Source: Salegentibacter agarivorans (GTDB lineage: Bacteria > Bacteroidota > Bacteroidia > Flavobacteriales > Flavobacteriaceae). Taken from it: a stretch of 64,000 nucleotides of DNA. The position numbers and the translations under genes were made by a program. Below are positions 41,518 to 50,516 of this stretch, in pieces. Every line of letters starts with the position of its first letter. Position 1 is the first letter of the stretch. The stretch is taken from contig NZ_FOOH01000001.1 of NCBI RefSeq assembly GCF_900113135.1, forward strand, positions 62,001 through 126,000, given 5' to 3'. Below the pieces are notes generated by a model that saw only the letters and a list, made by a program, of their open reading frames with translations, was not told where the DNA came from and did no database searches.

Positions 41518-42576
41518 TTAACTTTTCTCTTCCTTATTAAAATAAACAAGGTAGTAATACATTTGCTTTTCTTCGTCCCAGCCTTTTTCCACAAACTTAT
41601 CGGCAGACTCTGCGTTTACAAAGTCCATTTTAATCTGAATATGCGTATCAAGATTAATTACGCTTTTAATTTTCTTTCTCGCATCGGTTACTGCTTTGTT
41701 GGCGATAGGGAAATTGGTAAGATCTTCAATTTTGTATTTTGGTGCTTTTTCGGTTTTATAATGCTGAAATTCAGGTAATAATTCGGGATTATCTATTACC
41801 GAATTCAGGAAATTACTTTCTTCAAAATCATCGTTTTTCGCGAAGTAATCCATACTTCGGTTCATAAACATCACCTCTTCTTTTTTATCTTCGGCAGGTA
41901 AAACTACATCTTTAGCGAAGTTCTTGCAGAAGTTTAGATAACTTTTGGTATTGTAATTCTCATCGCGCATTACATCTACCCCTAAAAAGTTTTCCAGCCA
42001 GTATTTGGTATCGTATTTATTAGAATCTACTGAAAGGATTTTATAACCTTCTTCACGGTTTTTATTGAAAATTAGTGCGCCTTTATCGAGTTTGTTGAGA
42101 TTTATTCCTTGTTGAACAATCATCTCCAAAATACTGCCATTTTCTTCAAACTGAAGAAAATCGTGCTTTAATTCAGATTTAAAAATCCCGATTCCGGAAA
42201 CCTTTTCATTATCTATTTGCAGGTTTTCAAAATAAACCACATAAACTTCACCGCTTTTTATGTGCGGGTGAGAAGATTGCTCAAACAATAAAGTAGTGAT
42301 CTTTTTTGAAGCTTCGTGAATATTTCCCGGATCGTCAAAAACTGCATTCGCCAGGTTATATAATTCGTTGAATTCAAGATCGGTTTCGTGAGAAAAATTG
42401 AAATAATTTTCCTCTTTTTCTCTAAAAGGTTTTAGAAAATATTCCTTTATCAAAGGAGTTATTTCATCGTTTAATTGATAAGGAGCCGCAGAGAGAAAAA
42501 TATTCTCGTTTCGGCTTTTGTTCCCAACCCTGTGAATAGAAAGGGATTCAATTTGCGCATTAAAAAGGTTGATCAT
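41518..42576 (-). CDS. 37-kDa nucleoid-associated protein (YejK/NdpA family)
   Basis: A 352-residue cytoplasmic protein. The N-terminus MINLFNAQIESLSIHRVGNKSRNE is the family opening. The central KSGEVYVVYFENLQIDNEKVSGIGIFKSE block and the later YWLENFLGVDVMRDENYNTKSYLNFCKNF are the conserved parts. Members associate with nucleoid DNA, but a precise role is not established. It lies alone between repeat-rich spacers. Confidence 0.8.
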   Translation of the reverse strand: MINLFNAQIESLSIHRVGNKSRNENIFLSAAPYQLNDEITPLIKEYFLKPFREKEENYFNFSHETDLEFNELYNLANAVFDDPGNIHEASKKITTLLFEQSSHPHIKSGEVYVVYFENLQIDNEKVSGIGIFKSELKHDFLQFEENGSILEMIVQQGINLNKLDKGALIFNKNREEGYKILSVDSNKYDTKYWLENFLGVDVMRDENYNTKSYLNFCKNFAKDVVLPAEDKKEEVMFMNRSMDYFAKNDDFEESNFLNSVIDNPELLPEFQHYKTEKAPKYKIEDLTNFPIANKAVTDARKKIKSVINLDTHIQIKMDFVNAESADKFVEKGWDEEKQMYYYLVYFNKEEKS

Positions 42577-42595
42577 TCAGTATATAATTTTTGTC

Positions 42596-42850
42596 ATTTC
42601 CGAGAAGTCGGAAATCTATTTTAATCATCTCCGTCCCAATAAATATCGGGATAAACTGCAGCGGAAATCTTATTTTATTAGTAAGGTATGACGAATTAAA
42701 TTTAATATCAATTCGTCATTGAGGATTACTTCACTCCATTCTTAATTACGATTCTTAATGAAATAGGAACGACTTAGATCCTGAAATAATCCCGACGCCT
42801 CGGGACAGGATAATGGTAAACCAAGATCCCGAAACAAGTTCGGTATAATT
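42596..42850. repeat. repeat fragments and palindromes in an intergenic region
   Basis: GTCATTTCCGAGAAGTCGG with AAATCT and TCCCAATAAATATCGGGA are hairpins of the dispersed type. ATGACGAATT (42688-42697) pairs exactly with 42710-42719. From about 42772 a damaged GTCATCCTGAA-type element (TTAGATCCTGAAATAATCCCG...) continues to 42850. No gene is seen in this 283-base gap. Confidence 0.55.
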
Positions 42851-42859
42851 GCTTCGCAA

Positions 42860-43369
42860 TTAATTCCAGTTTTCATCAAAAGAAAGATCGTCGTAATCGT
42901 TGGTGTTAAATCCCTGGTCAAACATATCTCCACCACCGGCGTCTTCATCGTCTTCGCCTACAAAATCTTTATCCGGTGCACTATCAGGCAATTGGCCGTG
43001 AACAAACATAAGGTTTGGGTAATCTCTACCAGCTTCAATTTCACCAATCTGGGCAAGTTCAATTAAGAAAGTCCACATCTTTAGAAAATCGTAAATATAG
43101 ATTATATTTCTATTGTCTTCATCTAAAATAGACTCGAGGCTGGTTTCGTTCATTAATCGTACTTCACCGCCCATATCAAACTGAGAGAATTCTTCTCCCT
43201 GTTCCCATTTTTCATCGCTTAAATAGAAGGAAGCCATTTCTGTGCCATCAAAGCCAAACGACTGTAAAATGGTGTTATGAAGGTCTTCCAGGCTACTTTC
43301 CTGTAGTATTTCTATATCCCTAAATACATCTTCTTCAGCATCAAGAATTACTCTAAATCGGTAAACCAT
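42860..43369 (-). CDS. PRiA4 ORF3-like (IS1096 TnpR-like) family protein
   Basis: A 169-residue acidic protein. MVYRFRVILDAEEDVFRDIEILQESSLEDLHNTILQSFGFDGTEMASFYLSDEKW is the family pattern. The C-terminus is very acidic (DDEDAGGGDMFDQG). The name comes from a plasmid and a transposon passenger gene, but single chromosomal copies like this one are common and carry no mobility signature. The function is unknown. A TAACTTTG element at 43389-43396 (minus strand), near the heme A synthase stop, may be its promoter. Confidence 0.75.
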   Translation of the reverse strand: MVYRFRVILDAEEDVFRDIEILQESSLEDLHNTILQSFGFDGTEMASFYLSDEKWEQGEEFSQFDMGGEVRLMNETSLESILDEDNRNIIYIYDFLKMWTFLIELAQIGEIEAGRDYPNLMFVHGQLPDSAPDKDFVGEDDEDAGGGDMFDQGFNTNDYDDLSFDENWN

Positions 43370-43393
43370 AATATCAAATTTTAAGGGGCAAAG

Positions 43394-44428
43394 TTACAAA
43401 GTTTTCAACTTTCTGCCCGCCGCAAAGCTTTCCAATAATAAATAAAACTGAAATCCGAACAATATTGAGGCAATTACTAAATGGAGCGGTTGCGAAAGAA
43501 ATGGAAAATCAAAATTATACATCGCAATTCCGGTAGCGATTTCTAATAATAGTAGTATTAAGACCCAGTTTATCTTTCCAAATTGAAGCTGAAGTTTTCG
43601 GTTTTTCCACCATAGAACAAGGTTTACAAAAAGAACAAGAATTGAAAAACTGCGGTGTACATAGAAGTTAAGGTCGGGATTAGCTAACCATAATTCTTTT
43701 GCATCGTATCCAAGTATTTTAACCTGTTCATCAACCAGCTGTCTTACCTGGGTTCCTAAAACCACCTGGATTAGTGTTAATCCCACGGCGAGAATCATTA
43801 AATTTCTAAATGTTCTATTCGGAACTTTGTTTTTTACTTTTTCTTCGGCAATAAATAATAAATAGAGAAGAAGGGCCACAATTACCAGGGCCATAACCAT
43901 ATGAATGGTGATTCTAACCGGCGATAAAACAGAATACACTACGGTGGCACCCAGCCACGCCTGGAATCCCATAAGAAAAACGCTAAGCCAGGAGAGGAGA
44001 GTGATTCGTTTTCTTTTTTTCCATTTTTTGAAGGAAAGTACTGCCATAATTAGCACGGCAAAACCGGCTAAAGCACCCGCGAGCCTATTTATATATTCCA
44101 CCCAGGTATGCGCAGGATTAAAAATAGCGTAATCGTGTTTGGTGTAAGTTTCCCAGTTTTCTTCGGAATATTTTTCTTCAGAAGTAAAATCGGTTGCGGC
44201 TACTTTCAAAGTCTCATCCACAATTATCACCTGTCCTTTTTCATATTCTCGATTGGCCTGAAATTCCAATTCTGAAACTTCTGTAGGTGGAATATAATAA
44301 CCGAAACATTTTGGCCAGTCTGGACAACCCATTCCTGACCCTGTCATTCTTACCACTGCACCGGCAATAATTACCAGGTAAACCAGGATAAGGGAAATTT
44401 TAACCGATTTTCTATACATTTTATTCAA
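43394..44428 (-). CDS. ctaA: heme A synthase (CtaA/COX15 family)
   Basis: It oxidises a methyl group of heme O to make heme A for aa3-type cytochrome oxidase. It has 344 residues with about eight membrane helices in two four-helix bundles. The first has GAVVRMTGSGMGCPDWPKCFG with the paired cysteines of the family, and FNPAHTWVEYINRLAG with heme-ligand histidine. Later ones have ITIHMVMA and NFYVHRSFS. The C-terminal LHLVIA histidine completes the set. It is co-directional with the genes around it but not tightly coupled. Confidence 0.92.
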   Translation of the reverse strand: MNKMYRKSVKISLILVYLVIIAGAVVRMTGSGMGCPDWPKCFGYYIPPTEVSELEFQANREYEKGQVIIVDETLKVAATDFTSEEKYSEENWETYTKHDYAIFNPAHTWVEYINRLAGALAGFAVLIMAVLSFKKWKKRKRITLLSWLSVFLMGFQAWLGATVVYSVLSPVRITIHMVMALVIVALLLYLLFIAEEKVKNKVPNRTFRNLMILAVGLTLIQVVLGTQVRQLVDEQVKILGYDAKELWLANPDLNFYVHRSFSILVLFVNLVLWWKNRKLQLQFGKINWVLILLLLEIATGIAMYNFDFPFLSQPLHLVIASILFGFQFYLLLESFAAGRKLKTL

Positions 44429-44451
44429 TCTTTATTTCTAGTGCAAACTGC

Positions 44452-45885
44452 CTACTGAGACTGCCCACTGTTTACTGATAAGCCCAGTTCTTTTCCCTTT
44501 TTTAGCATCAATTCCCTGGCCGCTTCGTGTTCGTTGGGAATTTCTCCTTCCAGAATTGCTTCTTTAATGGTTTCTTTTATTATACCTATTTCCCGGGAAG
44601 GTTTAATATTAAAAGTTTTCATAATTTCTTCGCCACTTACCGGAGGTTGAAATTGACGAACGTGATCGCGTTCTTCTACCTCTTTCATCTTAGTGCGAAC
44701 CACCTTAAAATTATTGTGGTACTGTTTATAGCGCTTCGGATTCTTAGTAGTTATATCGGCCTCACAAAGTGTCATTAAATCTTCAATATCTTCTCCTGCG
44801 TCAAAAATAAGTCGGCGAACGGCAGAGTCGGTTACGTCGTTATCCACAATCGCAATAGGACGGGAGCTCATTAAAACCAATTTCTGAACATATTTCATCT
44901 TATCGTTAAGCGGAAGACGAAGTCGTTTAAATAGTTTGAAAACCATTTTTGCGCCCACAAACTCGTGCCCGTGAAAGGTCCAACCGATTTTCTTATGGAA
45001 TTTTTTAGTCGGCGCTTTTCCAATATCGTGTAATAAAGCAGCCCAGCGAAGCCAAAGATCATCGGTGTTTTCTGAAATATTATCCACTACTTCCAGGGTA
45101 TGCCAGAAATTATCTTTGTGTTTTTGGCCTTCAATTTCGTCTATGCCTTCCAAAGCGGTTAATTCTGGCATTATAATATGAAGTAATCCTGTTTTATGTA
45201 ATAGCGAAAAACCATTTGAAGGTTTTTCGGCCAGCATTATTTTATGCAGCTCCTCGGTAATTCTTTCTTTCGAAATAATCTTGATGCGTTTCTTATTTCT
45301 GGTAATCGCATCTAAAGATTCCTCTTCAATCTTAAAATTAAGTTGCGTGGCAAAACGAATAGCACGAAGCATTCGAAGTGGATCATCAGAATACGTGATA
45401 TCGGGATCTAACGGAGTTTTAATGATTTTAAACTTCAAATCTTCAAACCCATTAAAAGGATCTAAAAGATTTCCGAAGTTATTTTCATTCAAACCAAGCG
45501 CCAGAGCGTTTATAGTGAAATCTCTACGATTTTGGTCATCTTCTAAAGTACCGTCTTCCACGATGGGTTTGCGACTGTCTTTTTGATAGCTTTCTTTGCG
45601 AGCGCCTACAAATTCAATTTCCATATCATATGCGCGGAGCATCGCAGTACCGTAATTTTTAAAAACCTGTACTTTTGGTTTATGCGGAAGGAGTTTAGCT
45701 ACTTTTCTAGCTAATTCTATCCCACTGCCCACCGCAACTATGTCAATATCTTTAGGCTCACCACGTTGCAAAATATGATCCCGAACAAAGCCTCCTATAA
45801 CATAACTTTCCAGATTGAGTTCTTCTGAGGCCTGGGTAATGACTCTAAAAATATTGTGGGTTAAGGCTCCTTTATAATTCTTCAC
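44452..45885 (-). CDS. cca: CCA tRNA nucleotidyltransferase with HD domain
   Basis: It adds or repairs the 3' CCA end of tRNA, or possibly only the poly(A)-type class II reaction. It has 477 residues. The nucleotidyltransferase head shows YVIGGFVRDHIL and the DIDIVAVG carboxylates. RRDFTINALALGL follows, with the helical neck DDPLRMLRAIRFATQLNF. The C-terminal HD phosphohydrolase domain has HTLEVVD and LLHDIGK. A complete dispersed repeat lies immediately upstream (45963-46041). Confidence 0.93.
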   Translation of the reverse strand: MKNYKGALTHNIFRVITQASEELNLESYVIGGFVRDHILQRGEPKDIDIVAVGSGIELARKVAKLLPHKPKVQVFKNYGTAMLRAYDMEIEFVGARKESYQKDSRKPIVEDGTLEDDQNRRDFTINALALGLNENNFGNLLDPFNGFEDLKFKIIKTPLDPDITYSDDPLRMLRAIRFATQLNFKIEEESLDAITRNKKRIKIISKERITEELHKIMLAEKPSNGFSLLHKTGLLHIIMPELTALEGIDEIEGQKHKDNFWHTLEVVDNISENTDDLWLRWAALLHDIGKAPTKKFHKKIGWTFHGHEFVGAKMVFKLFKRLRLPLNDKMKYVQKLVLMSSRPIAIVDNDVTDSAVRRLIFDAGEDIEDLMTLCEADITTKNPKRYKQYHNNFKVVRTKMKEVEERDHVRQFQPPVSGEEIMKTFNIKPSREIGIIKETIKEAILEGEIPNEHEAARELMLKKGKELGLSVNSGQSQ

Positions 45886-45962
45886 TATTGTAATTTCTTT
45901 GTAAACTTTTAAATCGTTAAAGCCCTTTCATTTTGAACTCTTTTGCGGGGATTCTTAGGAAA

Positions 45963-46041
45963 CGTCATCCTGAATTTATTTCAGGATCTAAGTTGTTAAT
46001 AGTTAAAAGATCTTAGAAGCTGAAACAAGTTCAGCTTGACG
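45963..46041. repeat. complete GTCATCCTGAA-family element
   Basis: CGTCATCCTGAATTTATTTC with AGGATCTAAG at the left end and CTTAGAAGCTGAAACAAG with TTCAGCTTGACG at the right end, total 79 bases. It lies between the TsaC-type gene and the CCA gene and is nearly the same as the copy at 28474-28556. Confidence 0.72.
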
Positions 46042-46063
46042 GAAAAAAGTTATTTAATTGCAC

Positions 46064-46633
46064 TTATTTCCTAATCACTTTTACCTTCCCATCATTGCTT
46101 AATTTAATGATGGCCGAGGGTTTAGCCGATTTTTTATTTTTCTGCAAATTTACTATATAGTCCACACCTTCTAAAATTTCGGGGCTTATTTCAGCGAAAG
46201 ATCCGGGTGTTTTTTCACCACTTATGTTGGCCGATGTAGAAACAATTGGTTTTCTAAATCTTTTTGCCAAATCGTTACTGAATTTATCTTTTGAAACCCT
46301 AATTGCCAAAGAATTATCATCGGCAATTAAATTTTCGGCTACGCGAATTGGATCGTCATAAATAATGGTTGTGGGTTTTCTGGCAAATTTTAAGATATCG
46401 TAAGCTACTTCCGGCACATCTTCTACAAATTGATTGAGCATTTTATAATCTGAAACCAGGCAAATAAGCGCCTGACTTTCATGTCGATTTTTAAGTTTAT
46501 AAACTTTTTCTACCGCTTCAGCATTGGTGGCATCGCAACCAATTCCCCAAACCGTATCGGTAGGGTAGAGTATAAGTCCGCCGCGCTTTAAAGTGGCTAA
46601 GGCGTTTTGTATTTCGGTTTTAAGATCTTCCAT
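46064..46633 (-). CDS. tsaC: L-threonylcarbamoyladenylate synthase (Sua5/YciO/YrdC family)
   Basis: It makes threonylcarbamoyl-AMP for the t6A modification of tRNAs that read ANN codons. It has 189 residues. LYPTDTVWGIGCDATN is the N-terminal nucleotide-binding motif, KNRHESQALICLV follows, and PIVSTSANISGEKTPGSF is the STSAN motif. YciO paralogues look alike; the length and STSAN motif fit either. Its start overlaps the end of the upstream glycosyltransferase by 14 bases. Confidence 0.88.
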   Translation of the reverse strand: MEDLKTEIQNALATLKRGGLILYPTDTVWGIGCDATNAEAVEKVYKLKNRHESQALICLVSDYKMLNQFVEDVPEVAYDILKFARKPTTIIYDDPIRVAENLIADDNSLAIRVSKDKFSNDLAKRFRKPIVSTSANISGEKTPGSFAEISPEILEGVDYIVNLQKNKKSAKPSAIIKLSNDGKVKVIRK

Positions 46634-47735
46634 AAAGGACGTTTTTGTATTCTTGTAGTGTTTGTTTTGCCATTTGTTTAGTAGTAAAATTTTCTACCAA
46701 TTTTCTATGCGCATTTTCAGTAAGACGCGGAATTAACTCCCGGTTTTTTTCTAGAAACAGGATATGTTCAGCCAGTTTTTCAGCATCCAAAGCATCGGCT
46801 AAAAATCCGTTTTCTAAATGGCTCACAATTTCGGGAATTCCACCCACATTTGTAGCAATTACAGGAACTTTGTGGTAAAAAGCTTCGTAGATTACATTGG
46901 GGAGACCTTCTACCTGGGAGGTTAAAAGGAAATAATCAAAAATTTTAAAGAATCTTGATGCATTATTTTTAAATCCGTAGCATTTAACGTGGTCTTCCAG
47001 TCTTAGTTCTTTCAGTCGTTTCAACAAATGCGGGGTTTCCCTAAAATAAAATCCAATTTGTACAAAGTAAAGATCTGTGCGGTTTTCGGTATAAATTAAA
47101 TGGTGCGCGACTTTTAGAAAAGTTTCCAGGTCTTTTGGCCAAATATGGTTAGCAATGTTTCCTATAATGGTTTTCTCTTTCGGAATATTCAATTCGGCTA
47201 AGAGGTCTTCCCTCTTGCTCTTAAATTGCTCTCTTTCCAGTCTAAAACCGTGATAGATTTTCACAAGTTTTGAAGAATCATTAATATTTTCTCCAATTAT
47301 GTTTTTACTCTTTTCGGAAACACAAAGTATCTTTTTAATTTTTGGATAATTGTATTTATAAAGAGTACGTTTTCTATCTCTAATAGGAAAAGAGGTTTTT
47401 TTGCTGAAGATAAAAGGTGGTAGTGATGTAAACTTATCTGCGAATACAGCAAAAGCCAATGCTGTAGGATCGTGAATATGAATAAGGTTAATTTGCTTTG
47501 TTTTAACCAGGCTAATTAATTTAATAATATATCGAAAATCAAAATTGGTTATAATAGGCGCAGCGGCATACGGCAGGTTATTATTTTGAAGGCTTTTTTC
47601 AAATAGATCACCTTTTTTGCATAGAACAAAATTGTTTACTTCCGGGTTTGATTCAGCCAGTTCCAAACATAAATTCTCAATATGTTTTTCCCCACCGCCC
47701 CAGTTTCTAACAGCCGAAAGATGGAGAATATTCAT
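46620..47735 (-). CDS. glycosyltransferase family 4
   Basis: A 371-residue GT-B enzyme that adds a sugar from a nucleotide-activated donor, probably to a surface polysaccharide or lipopolysaccharide core. The N-terminal NWGGGEKHIENLCLEL is the acceptor-side glycine loop. VEGLPNVIYEAFYHKVPVIATNVGGIPEIV is the donor-binding E-x7-E block. The sugar cannot be told. It overlaps the TsaC gene and belongs to the glycan cluster that runs to 52645. Confidence 0.88.
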   Translation of the reverse strand: MNILHLSAVRNWGGGEKHIENLCLELAESNPEVNNFVLCKKGDLFEKSLQNNNLPYAAAPIITNFDFRYIIKLISLVKTKQINLIHIHDPTALAFAVFADKFTSLPPFIFSKKTSFPIRDRKRTLYKYNYPKIKKILCVSEKSKNIIGENINDSSKLVKIYHGFRLEREQFKSKREDLLAELNIPKEKTIIGNIANHIWPKDLETFLKVAHHLIYTENRTDLYFVQIGFYFRETPHLLKRLKELRLEDHVKCYGFKNNASRFFKIFDYFLLTSQVEGLPNVIYEAFYHKVPVIATNVGGIPEIVSHLENGFLADALDAEKLAEHILFLEKNRELIPRLTENAHRKLVENFTTKQMAKQTLQEYKNVLYGRS

Positions 47736-47834
47736 ATTTTATAATTGATTATTTGGACTGAAATTAAGGACAAAACTACGGTAAAATTACAAATATTTTA
47801 ATGCCAAAGGCCGGGTTAGAGTAATTGTTATAGC

Positions 47835-48596
47835 TTATTTCTTTTGAAATTGCGCTTTAATTATTGGCATCCAGAAATCAACAACTTTTGGTTTATTAAA
47901 TCCATGGCAACCCAATGGTAATTGGCCTGCATTTATTTTTAAACCAATTTTAGGTTTTCTATCCAGCGCAAATGCAGCAGCAATTTTATAGTCGGGAATG
48001 TTGAAATTTGGGAAATATTCAGGTACTTTTAAAGACCAAAATACATCTTCAATAGCATAAATTTCATCTTTTTTCTCAAGCTGTTCTTTAATTAGAGGGG
48101 CAAGTTCGTTGGAAATTTGATAAAAAACCTGTGTTTTACGCAGGGAAAGCCCTCCATTTCCTACCTTATAAAAAATAGGAGCCCTTTTTTTCTTCTTTTT
48201 AGATTGAAAAGGTTTTAAGATTTTGGAAGTAAGGTTATTGGTAGCCAACCAGGGTGCTCCAATATAATCGTAAGATTTACTACACCAATTTTCTAATTCA
48301 TTTTTAAAGATAAAAGCATCTAATTGATGAATTAAAATATAGTCATAATTTAGAAAGCGTTCGTAAAAGTGAGAGGCTAACATTAAGCTATTATAACCAG
48401 AAATACCTTTAAAATAATGAGTTTCAAATTCTTCAAAAGTTAGATTAAATTTTTCGTAAGATTGTTTATTAAAATTTTTTGGGCAAATAATAAATACTGG
48501 AAAATCGCCAAGAATTTGTAAGCATTGCATCAAAGAAATTTCTTCCATTTTAGACATTTCTTGCTTGTAAACAGGAATCACAACTGCGGCGCTCAT
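47835..48596 (-). CDS. DUF5672 family glycosyltransferase-like protein
   Basis: A 253-residue protein matching the DUF5672 pattern: AAVVIPVYK at the start, FIICPKNFN, YNSLMLASHFYERFLNYDYILIHQLDAFIF with a DxD-like acid, and WCSKSYDYIGAPWL. The second half has VGNGGLSLRKTQVF. This is a GT-A type fold, so transfer of a sugar is likely but the donor is unknown. It faces the kinase gene at 48803 across a 206-base divergent promoter region. Confidence 0.78.
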   Translation of the reverse strand: MSAAVVIPVYKQEMSKMEEISLMQCLQILGDFPVFIICPKNFNKQSYEKFNLTFEEFETHYFKGISGYNSLMLASHFYERFLNYDYILIHQLDAFIFKNELENWCSKSYDYIGAPWLATNNLTSKILKPFQSKKKKKRAPIFYKVGNGGLSLRKTQVFYQISNELAPLIKEQLEKKDEIYAIEDVFWSLKVPEYFPNFNIPDYKIAAAFALDRKPKIGLKINAGQLPLGCHGFNKPKVVDFWMPIIKAQFQKK

Positions 48597-48740
48597 TTCG
48601 TCATATTAACTTTAGGGACGAATATAATATTAAATTTGTAGTTTAATTATTCTAAACCATATCTCGCTTAACCTAATTCATTATTTGAATTCAAATTCAA
48701 CAAAAACGCGGCTGTATTCATAATATTTGGTCGCTATTTA

Positions 48741-48770
48741 TACTTTTGGATATATTATATCCTAAATTTG
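48741..48770 (+). promoter_or_regulatory. palindrome between two -7 type elements before the kinase gene
   Basis: TACTTTTG (48741-48748) and TAAATTTG (48763-48770) both fit TAnnTTTG. Between them lies the perfect palindrome GGATATATTATATCC (48748-48762). The gene starts 33 bases after the second element. Regulation is possible but no cognate protein is evident. Confidence 0.4.
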
Positions 48771-48802
48771 CCGCTATAGCGATTTTAGCTTAATTAGTTT
48801 CT

Positions 48803-49546
48803 ATGAAAATTATAACTTCAGAAAATCACCGGCATCTCCAGGCTGAAATTGAAAATTTAATTCACAATTTTAATGAAACCGGTGACATGCTGGTAGACGG
48901 GAAGCGTAATAAACTGAAATTATTTGAATTAAAAGGAATTAAGGTAAACGTGAAATCTTTTAAAATTCCCAATGCCGTAAATAAAATAGCTTATCGCTTT
49001 GTTAGAAAATCTAAAGCCGAACGTTCTTTTAAATATGCTGAATATTTATTGAGTAAGAAAGTAGGTACTCCTCAGCCTATTGCTTATGTAGAAGAGACCA
49101 CTGCTTTTTCTTTTTTACGAAGTTTTTATTTAAGTGAGCAGCTGAGTTATGATTTGACATACAGAGAGATTGATTTAAATAAATCCGGTCACGAAGCCAT
49201 TTTAAGAGCATTTACACGGTTTATTTTTGAACTTCACGAGAAAGAAATTGAGTTTCTGGATAATTCACCCGGCAATACATTGATCAGGTTAAATGAGGGG
49301 AATCCTAAATTTTTCCTGGTAGATTTAAATAGAATGAATTTTAAAGCTCTTAATTTTTCAGAACGAATGAAAAATTTCTCGAGGCTAACGCAAGAAAAGG
49401 AGGTGGTGAGAATTATGGCCAACGAATATGCGAAGCAAATTGATAAAAATGAAGAAGAGGTTTTTGAGGCTATGTGGTTTTATATTAGAAAATTCCAGGA
49501 AAGTTTTGTTCGCAAAAAAGCATTTAAGAAAAAATTCAAACTTTAG
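48803..49546 (+). CDS. lipopolysaccharide kinase-like protein (InaA/WaaP/KdkA type)
   Basis: A 247-residue protein-kinase-fold enzyme that probably phosphorylates a lipopolysaccharide core sugar at the inner membrane. VNVKSFK holds the ATP-contacting lysine. HEKEIEFLDNSPGNTLI has the catalytic Asp and the Asn that follow the HxD position. FLVDLNRM replaces the DFG metal-binding motif with DLN, as in this family. The C-terminus is very basic, which fits membrane attachment. It is followed by a rhamnosyltransferase-like gene 23 bases later. Confidence 0.82.
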   Translation: MKIITSENHRHLQAEIENLIHNFNETGDMLVDGKRNKLKLFELKGIKVNVKSFKIPNAVNKIAYRFVRKSKAERSFKYAEYLLSKKVGTPQPIAYVEETTAFSFLRSFYLSEQLSYDLTYREIDLNKSGHEAILRAFTRFIFELHEKEIEFLDNSPGNTLIRLNEGNPKFFLVDLNRMNFKALNFSERMKNFSRLTQEKEVVRIMANEYAKQIDKNEEEVFEAMWFYIRKFQESFVRKKAFKKKFKL

Positions 49547-49569
49547 AGAGTCAATTTTAATTTACAATT

Positions 49570-50418
49570 ATGTTTCAACACTATATTCTTACACGCTTTA
49601 ATTTAAGAGCTGAAGACTGGACTACCACAAAAAATAATGAAAAAGTACTCACCGAAGAATGGTTAGAAGAGCGCTTTGATTTATTTGAAAATTTTTGTTT
49701 TACATCGGTTAAAAATCAAACTAATCAAAACTTTAAATGGTTAGTTTTCTTTGATATTAATACTCCTGAAGTTTATAAAGAAAAAGTAGAAAATTATAGA
49801 AAATCTTACGATAATTTTCTTCCATTTTTTATTGATGGAATGAATAATTTTTTACCGGAAATTGTAAATAATATTAATAAGCTCGATTCCCAGGAATATA
49901 TAATTACCTCCCGGCTAGATAATGATGATTGTATTCATGAGAATTATACCAATGTAGTGCAAAGCTATTTTAAAAAACAAGATCACCAGGCGCTTGATAT
50001 CATTGAGGGCTATACCCTGGAAACAGGAAAAAACACACGTTTAGGAGCTTTAACAAAATTGAATAACCCTTTTATTAGCCTCATAGAAAAAAAGGAAGAT
50101 TTTAAAACGGTTTGGTTTAGAAATCGTCATGGTTCCTGGAAATATGAAAAAAATATGACCAGAATTAAAAACCAAAGACTCTGGTTGAGTATTATTCACT
50201 CAAAAAATAAAGTAAATAGATTTTCGGGCTACGGAAATGTAGACCCTAAAAAACTTTATGAATTCCATATTTCAAAAGAACGAACTGCAGAAATTATGGA
50301 GAATTTAGTGAGCTTTAATTCCTGGAGAATTTTGAGCTTTAAAAACAGGCTAAGCTTAACAAGTAAAAGATATTACAAAGATTTTAAAGCCTTTATTGGT
50401 GTTTATAAAAATAAGTAG
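49570..50418 (+). CDS. putative rhamnosyltransferase-like glycosyltransferase
   Basis: A 282-residue GT-A fold protein. The opening FQHYILTRFNLR and the sequence WLEERFDLFENFCFTSVKNQTNQNFKWLVFFDINTPE match a family annotated as putative rhamnosyl transferase. YIITSRLDNDDCIHENY carries the metal-binding DxDD. The donor is not proven. It forms a dicistron with the kinase. Confidence 0.78.
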   Translation: MFQHYILTRFNLRAEDWTTTKNNEKVLTEEWLEERFDLFENFCFTSVKNQTNQNFKWLVFFDINTPEVYKEKVENYRKSYDNFLPFFIDGMNNFLPEIVNNINKLDSQEYIITSRLDNDDCIHENYTNVVQSYFKKQDHQALDIIEGYTLETGKNTRLGALTKLNNPFISLIEKKEDFKTVWFRNRHGSWKYEKNMTRIKNQRLWLSIIHSKNKVNRFSGYGNVDPKKLYEFHISKERTAEIMENLVSFNSWRILSFKNRLSLTSKRYYKDFKAFIGVYKNK

Positions 50419-50516
50419 TTGGGATTTAAATATTTTCAGGATAAAGTTATTTTCTGTTTAAATTACTACCGAAATTTCATCTACGGAATTTTAATCATTG
50501 AAAAATATCTCCTTAA

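Noticed and set aside
42860-43369. Transposon-associated gene
   Set aside because: Only the family name suggests mobility; no transposase, inverted ends or target duplications are seen.
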